DNA of 9,128 bases. Origin: Calditrichota bacterium. Lineage in GTDB: Bacteria > Electryoneota > RPQS01. Of this stretch, positions 6,364 through 9,128 are shown in pieces. Position 1 is the first letter of the stretch, and every line of letters begins with the position of its first letter. The position numbers and the translations under genes are program-made. The DNA lies in NCBI GenBank assembly GCA_020057985.1, contig JAGVEU010000071.1, forward strand, positions 1 to 9,128, in the 5' to 3' direction. Under the pieces are notes generated by a model. It worked only from the letters and a program-made list of their open reading frames with translations, searched no databases and was not told the origin of the DNA.

Positions 6364-7410
6364 ATGAATTATCTGCTCCTACAGCTGGCAGTAATGCTCT
6401 GTACTGCATGGGTTTTCCGGTATTGCGCCAGAAAGCTGATGATGCCTACGATTGTGGGCGAAATCCTCAGCGGCGTGTTTCTTGGTCCGACCATATTGGG
6501 GTTTCTCTGCCCATCCATATTCTCTAGCGTGTTTGCATCGAGCGTAGTGACATCGGGGCCGCGTCATCTGATGGCAAATATTGGGCTCTTTCTCTTTCTG
6601 TTTCTGGCCGGTCTCGAAGTCAGTTGTTATGCCATGAAGCGGTGTGCTAAGGCGACCATCTGGGTCAGCATTCTTGGTATGCTACTCCCGTTTAGCATGG
6701 GGCTATCAGCTGTGATCATGCAGCCGAGATGGTGGAGTCAGTATTCGGAGATCGAGAGCGTTCCATTCGCGATCTTTCTAGGGGCTGCATTGTCCATCTC
6801 CGCGTTGCCAGTGATTGCGCGCATCCTGATGGATTTGAAGGTGATGAAGTCAGATATGGCGAGCATAGTAATGACAGCTGCCACGTTTGACGATCTAGTT
6901 GGATGGTCAGTATTCTCGGTACTTCTATGGTGGAAACATTCAGATGTATGTCTGAAGGAATTTGTTCCGCTTGTGACGTTTTGGGCAGGAGTTATTGCTG
7001 CACCACATCTGAGGAAAATGAAAAGAACCCGTCACGTTTTGTCTGCGTGTACAATGTACTTCTTTGCACCAATTTACTTTATCTCGATTGGATTAGATAC
7101 GAACTTTGTTTCCAATTTCGATGGAGTATTAGTTAGTTGTATTCTCATGATGGCCTGCGCTGGAAAAATCGTCGGCGTTTTGCTCGGTGGCTGGATCAGC
7201 CGGATGGTGGACAAGGAGATCTACGTCATAGCGTTCGCGATGAACGCACGCGGTGCAATGGGGATCTTGTTAGCATCCCTTGCGTTGGAGATGCACCTCA
7301 TTCGGGAACCTCTATTTGTCGCCCTTGTGTGTATGGCGATTGTGACTTCTATCCTGGCGGGACCGATGATTCGTACGGTACTCAATTCCGCCATCAAGGT
7401 GATCGTCTGA
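6364..7410 (+). CDS. CPA2-type cation/proton antiporter, internally shortened
   Basis: This 348-residue, very hydrophobic inner-membrane protein has about eleven hydrophobic segments. The start resembles the Na+/H+ or K+/H+ exchanger (CPA2, PF00999) pattern: PTIVGEILSGVFLGPTILG (28-46), then LFLFLAGLEV. An ion-binding-type motif ATFDDLVGW has Asp176-Asp177, and FAMNARGAMG (291-300) matches the conserved late segment. The family normally exchanges Na+ or K+ for H+. The membrane domain is usually about 390-420 residues. Here only about 30 residues separate the Asp pair from FWAGVIAAP, where I expect roughly 90-100, so about two membrane segments seem missing without a frame break. Transport activity is therefore uncertain. 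No C-terminal regulatory (TrkA-N) domain follows. ATG 6364 has only a weak ribosome site. It could serve pH or ion balance, or be involved in product export; the sequence does not decide. Confidence 0.5.
   Translation: MNYLLLQLAVMLCTAWVFRYCARKLMMPTIVGEILSGVFLGPTILGFLCPSIFSSVFASSVVTSGPRHLMANIGLFLFLFLAGLEVSCYAMKRCAKATIWVSILGMLLPFSMGLSAVIMQPRWWSQYSEIESVPFAIFLGAALSISALPVIARILMDLKVMKSDMASIVMTAATFDDLVGWSVFSVLLWWKHSDVCLKEFVPLVTFWAGVIAAPHLRKMKRTRHVLSACTMYFFAPIYFISIGLDTNFVSNFDGVLVSCILMMACAGKIVGVLLGGWISRMVDKEIYVIAFAMNARGAMGILLASLALEMHLIREPLFVALVCMAIVTSILAGPMIRTVLNSAIKVIV
6939..6956. repeat. Short inverted repeat in antiporter gene at apparent deletion point
   Basis: TTCAGA (6939-6944) and TCTGAA (6951-6956) form a perfect six-base inverted repeat with a six-base spacer. 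It falls in the stretch coding for the linker between the Asp-Asp segment and the shortened next segment, close to where residues appear to be missing. It may be a deletion scar or chance. Confidence 0.5.
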
Positions 7411-7490
7411 GAGATTGCTCCCCTTATGCTGCACGGCAATGACAACCAGCCACTGATTTCGAGCAGATATAGCTTTTATCAGATCCCACA

Positions 7491-9128
7491 ATGAAAGAGC
7501 TATACGCATACTCTAGTATCCTCAACGTGTTTACGTGCGCGGTTATCATTGTGGTTGTACTTATCAAGAATCCGCGCTCGGTACTGGTTCGTCTATTCAG
7601 CATTTTTACTGGCGTGATGGGATGCTGGGCGCTCCTATATTTTAGATGGGTTACTAGCACGACTACCAATGAAGCGGAGTTCTTTGTTCGCTCAGTCATG
7701 ATTTTCACAGCACTAATGCCTCCATCGTTTCTGCAGTTCATTTCTGAGCTTTCGGAACGCCGTCTACCTCCATTACTACATTTGGTCAACTATCTCTTCG
7801 GGATCGCTATTGCCTGCACTGTCTATACTCCATACTTTGCTTCATATGGCTCAAAGCCATTCTTGATATTTTTGGTATGGCCCGTTGGTGGTCCACTATT
7901 TTTTGTCCAACTAGGTCATTTCTTGCTGAGTTTTGGAAGTGGGTTTCTGATTATGTACGGCGCTATTAAGTCAGGAGAAGGGCTCTTACGAGCAAAGATT
8001 ATTGCGGTGTTTTGGGGAACATTAGTTGCTGTAGTTACGGGTGCAACAAATTACCTGCCGTGGTTTAAGATTTACGTTCCGCCGGTCTTCCCGCCATTTC
8101 TTTCCCTGTTTGTATGTTTCTATGCATACGCGATTGTAAAACACCAGCTTATGGATATTGAAGTTATTGTTAAACGGACCCTGCAGTTTGCAGGGCTCGT
8201 GGGGTCCGTGGTGGCGGTGGTCTCACTGGTCGCGTTCGTTTCGCAAGACCTACTGGCCCAGTTCATTACGATTCCGAAATGGCTCTCCAACGTGCTGGCG
8301 GCAGCGATCATTGCGGTGTTGTATGAGCCGCTGCGCAATTGGCTGACGAATGTGACGGATCGCTACCTCTTTCAGAAGAAGTACGACTATAAAGAAGTGT
8401 TGAATCGTTTCTCAAATGAAGTGGCGGTGACGATTCAAGACTTGAAGCAGTTGATCCAGATGACGGTGAACACGCTGACCGACACCGTGAAGGTGGAGGG
8501 GAGCAGCCTGCTCTTGCTGAATCGGGACACGCGGAAGTATGCGCTGGCGGCCAACAAGGGGCTGGATGGCCGAGACCTCACGATGGATGAAGAGGAGCCG
8601 CTCATTACGTTCCTGAGAGATACACATGAGCCGATTTGGCTGGATGGCAAAGTGAATTATCCGGAGACGATCAAGGGGCGCATGGGGCAGCTACGCGCGC
8701 GGGTGGCGCTGCCGCTAAACATTCATGAAGATCTGATCGGGGTGCTGTGCTTCGGCAAAAAGAAGTCTGACGAGGCGTATGCCAAGGATGATCTGGACGT
8801 GCTGCAGCCGGTGGCGCACACGCTGGCGATTGCGGTGAGCAACGCGCAGCTGGTGGAGGAGTTGAAGGTGACCCAAGCGCAGGCGGCCCAGAAGGAGAAG
8901 CTGGCGGTGATCGGCACGCTGTCAGCCGGCATCAACCACGAGATCTGCAACCCGCTCGGGATCGTCAAAGCCCAATGCGAGGCCTTCTTGCTCGATGCGG
9001 AGGATGGGATTTTGATCGGGAAGTCCTCCCAAGAGCTGCTGGATCGCACCGCCAACATCATGCGGGTAGCGCTGAAGCAGATTGACCGCGCGACTGCGAT
9101 TACCCAAAAGCTTTCGAATTTCGCCAAA
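7491..9128 (+). CDS. Membrane sensor histidine kinase with GAF and HisKA domains, 3' truncated
   Basis: The frame is open from ATG 7491 to the window edge (546 residues), so the ATP-binding domain is not seen. The N-terminal half has about eight or nine hydrophobic segments (roughly 9-25, 33-52, 66-82, 96-113, 122-158 possibly two, 168-188, 195-216, 231-250, 264-278). It resembles the histidine-kinase N-terminal 7TM sensor family, including the signature KHQLMDIEVIVKRTL. A GAF domain follows (about 305-455), then a coiled-coil linker and a HisKA dimerisation domain with the H-box AGINHEICNPLGI. His483 is the predicted phosphorylation site. Cys replaces the usual Arg/Asn after HEI. It would autophosphorylate and signal to a response regulator beyond the window. 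G+C changes sharply near codon 228: line 7861-7920 counts 24/60, line 8461-8520 counts 37/60. No clear Shine-Dalgarno sequence precedes the start. The sensed ligand is unknown. Confidence 0.5.
   Translation, partial: MKELYAYSSILNVFTCAVIIVVVLIKNPRSVLVRLFSIFTGVMGCWALLYFRWVTSTTTNEAEFFVRSVMIFTALMPPSFLQFISELSERRLPPLLHLVNYLFGIAIACTVYTPYFASYGSKPFLIFLVWPVGGPLFFVQLGHFLLSFGSGFLIMYGAIKSGEGLLRAKIIAVFWGTLVAVVTGATNYLPWFKIYVPPVFPPFLSLFVCFYAYAIVKHQLMDIEVIVKRTLQFAGLVGSVVAVVSLVAFVSQDLLAQFITIPKWLSNVLAAAIIAVLYEPLRNWLTNVTDRYLFQKKYDYKEVLNRFSNEVAVTIQDLKQLIQMTVNTLTDTVKVEGSSLLLLNRDTRKYALAANKGLDGRDLTMDEEEPLITFLRDTHEPIWLDGKVNYPETIKGRMGQLRARVALPLNIHEDLIGVLCFGKKKSDEAYAKDDLDVLQPVAHTLAIAVSNAQLVEELKVTQAQAAQKEKLAVIGTLSAGINHEICNPLGIVKAQCEAFLLDAEDGILIGKSSQELLDRTANIMRVALKQIDRATAITQKLSNFAK
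8175..8208. repeat. Two overlapping inverted repeats inside the kinase gene
   Basis: CCCTGCA (8179-8185) and TGCAGGG (8189-8195) form a perfect seven-base stem with a three-base loop. CGGACCC (8175-8181) is also perfectly complementary to GGGTCCG (8202-8208). The two stems share bases 8179-8181, so they compete. They lie at the junction of the sensor-coding and kinase-coding parts, exactly where composition changes from AT-rich to GC-rich. They may mark a recombination joint or form RNA structure; coincidence is possible. Confidence 0.5.

Noticed and set aside
7411..7490. Possible promoter (ATGACA at 7439-7444 with TATAGC at 7468-7473) and ATTGC/GCAAT stem between antiporter and kinase genes
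   Set aside because: The -35 to -10 spacing is too long (23 bases) and the five-base stem has a 17-base loop and no T-run; neither promoter nor terminator is supported.
8723..9127. 134-codon minus-strand open frame opposite the kinase gene
   Set aside because: It overlaps the clear GAF/HisKA coding sequence and reflects the GC-rich codon pattern of that gene.

Overview
The window looks like bacterial chromosomal DNA with compact, same-strand genes. All nine protein-coding genes I can support lie on the + strand. I cannot name the organism. The style (moderate G+C, a type II fatty-acid/polyketide-like cassette beside a large multi-membrane-segment GAF histidine kinase) suits an environmental, possibly uncultured, Gram-negative-type lineage, but that is only an impression. 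No tRNA, rRNA, CRISPR array, transposase or integrase was seen.

Region 1 (bases 1-3421) is a tightly packed type II (discrete-protein) acyl-chain assembly line. It holds the 3' end of a degenerate ketosynthase resembling a chain-length factor (KS-beta), a FabG-type 3-ketoacyl-ACP reductase, an acyl carrier protein, a FabZ-type dehydratase and a full ketosynthase with an intact Cys-His-His site (KS-alpha). Three of the four junctions overlap or nearly do (ATGA at 712-715, 11 bases at 1743-1753, ATGA at 2201-2204), so one translationally coupled operon is likely. It begins left of the window. No enoyl reductase is visible, so the set could build an unsaturated, polyene-like chain.

Region 2 (3444-6234) holds likely tailoring genes. 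A CrtI/phytoene-desaturase-like FAD oxidoreductase starts 22 bases after KS-alpha. After a 196-base gap carrying a palindrome and a strong Shine-Dalgarno sequence comes a SAM-dependent methyltransferase. It resembles the family that makes hydroxy-fatty-acid methyl ester signals (PhcB type).

Region 3 (6364-9128) holds membrane proteins: a shortened CPA2-type cation/proton antiporter, then a sensor histidine kinase with about eight or nine membrane segments, a GAF domain and a HisKA domain that runs off the right edge. Base composition falls from roughly 60-67% G+C in sampled lines of Region 1 to 40-48% in the middle. It then rises abruptly to about 62% inside the kinase gene, near base 8175, where two overlapping inverted repeats lie.

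Together, the genes suggest a biosynthetic locus for an unusual unsaturated acyl product that is desaturated or isomerised and perhaps O-methylated. Beside it stand a transporter and a membrane sensor. Whether the sensor detects the product is a hypothesis, not something the sequence shows.
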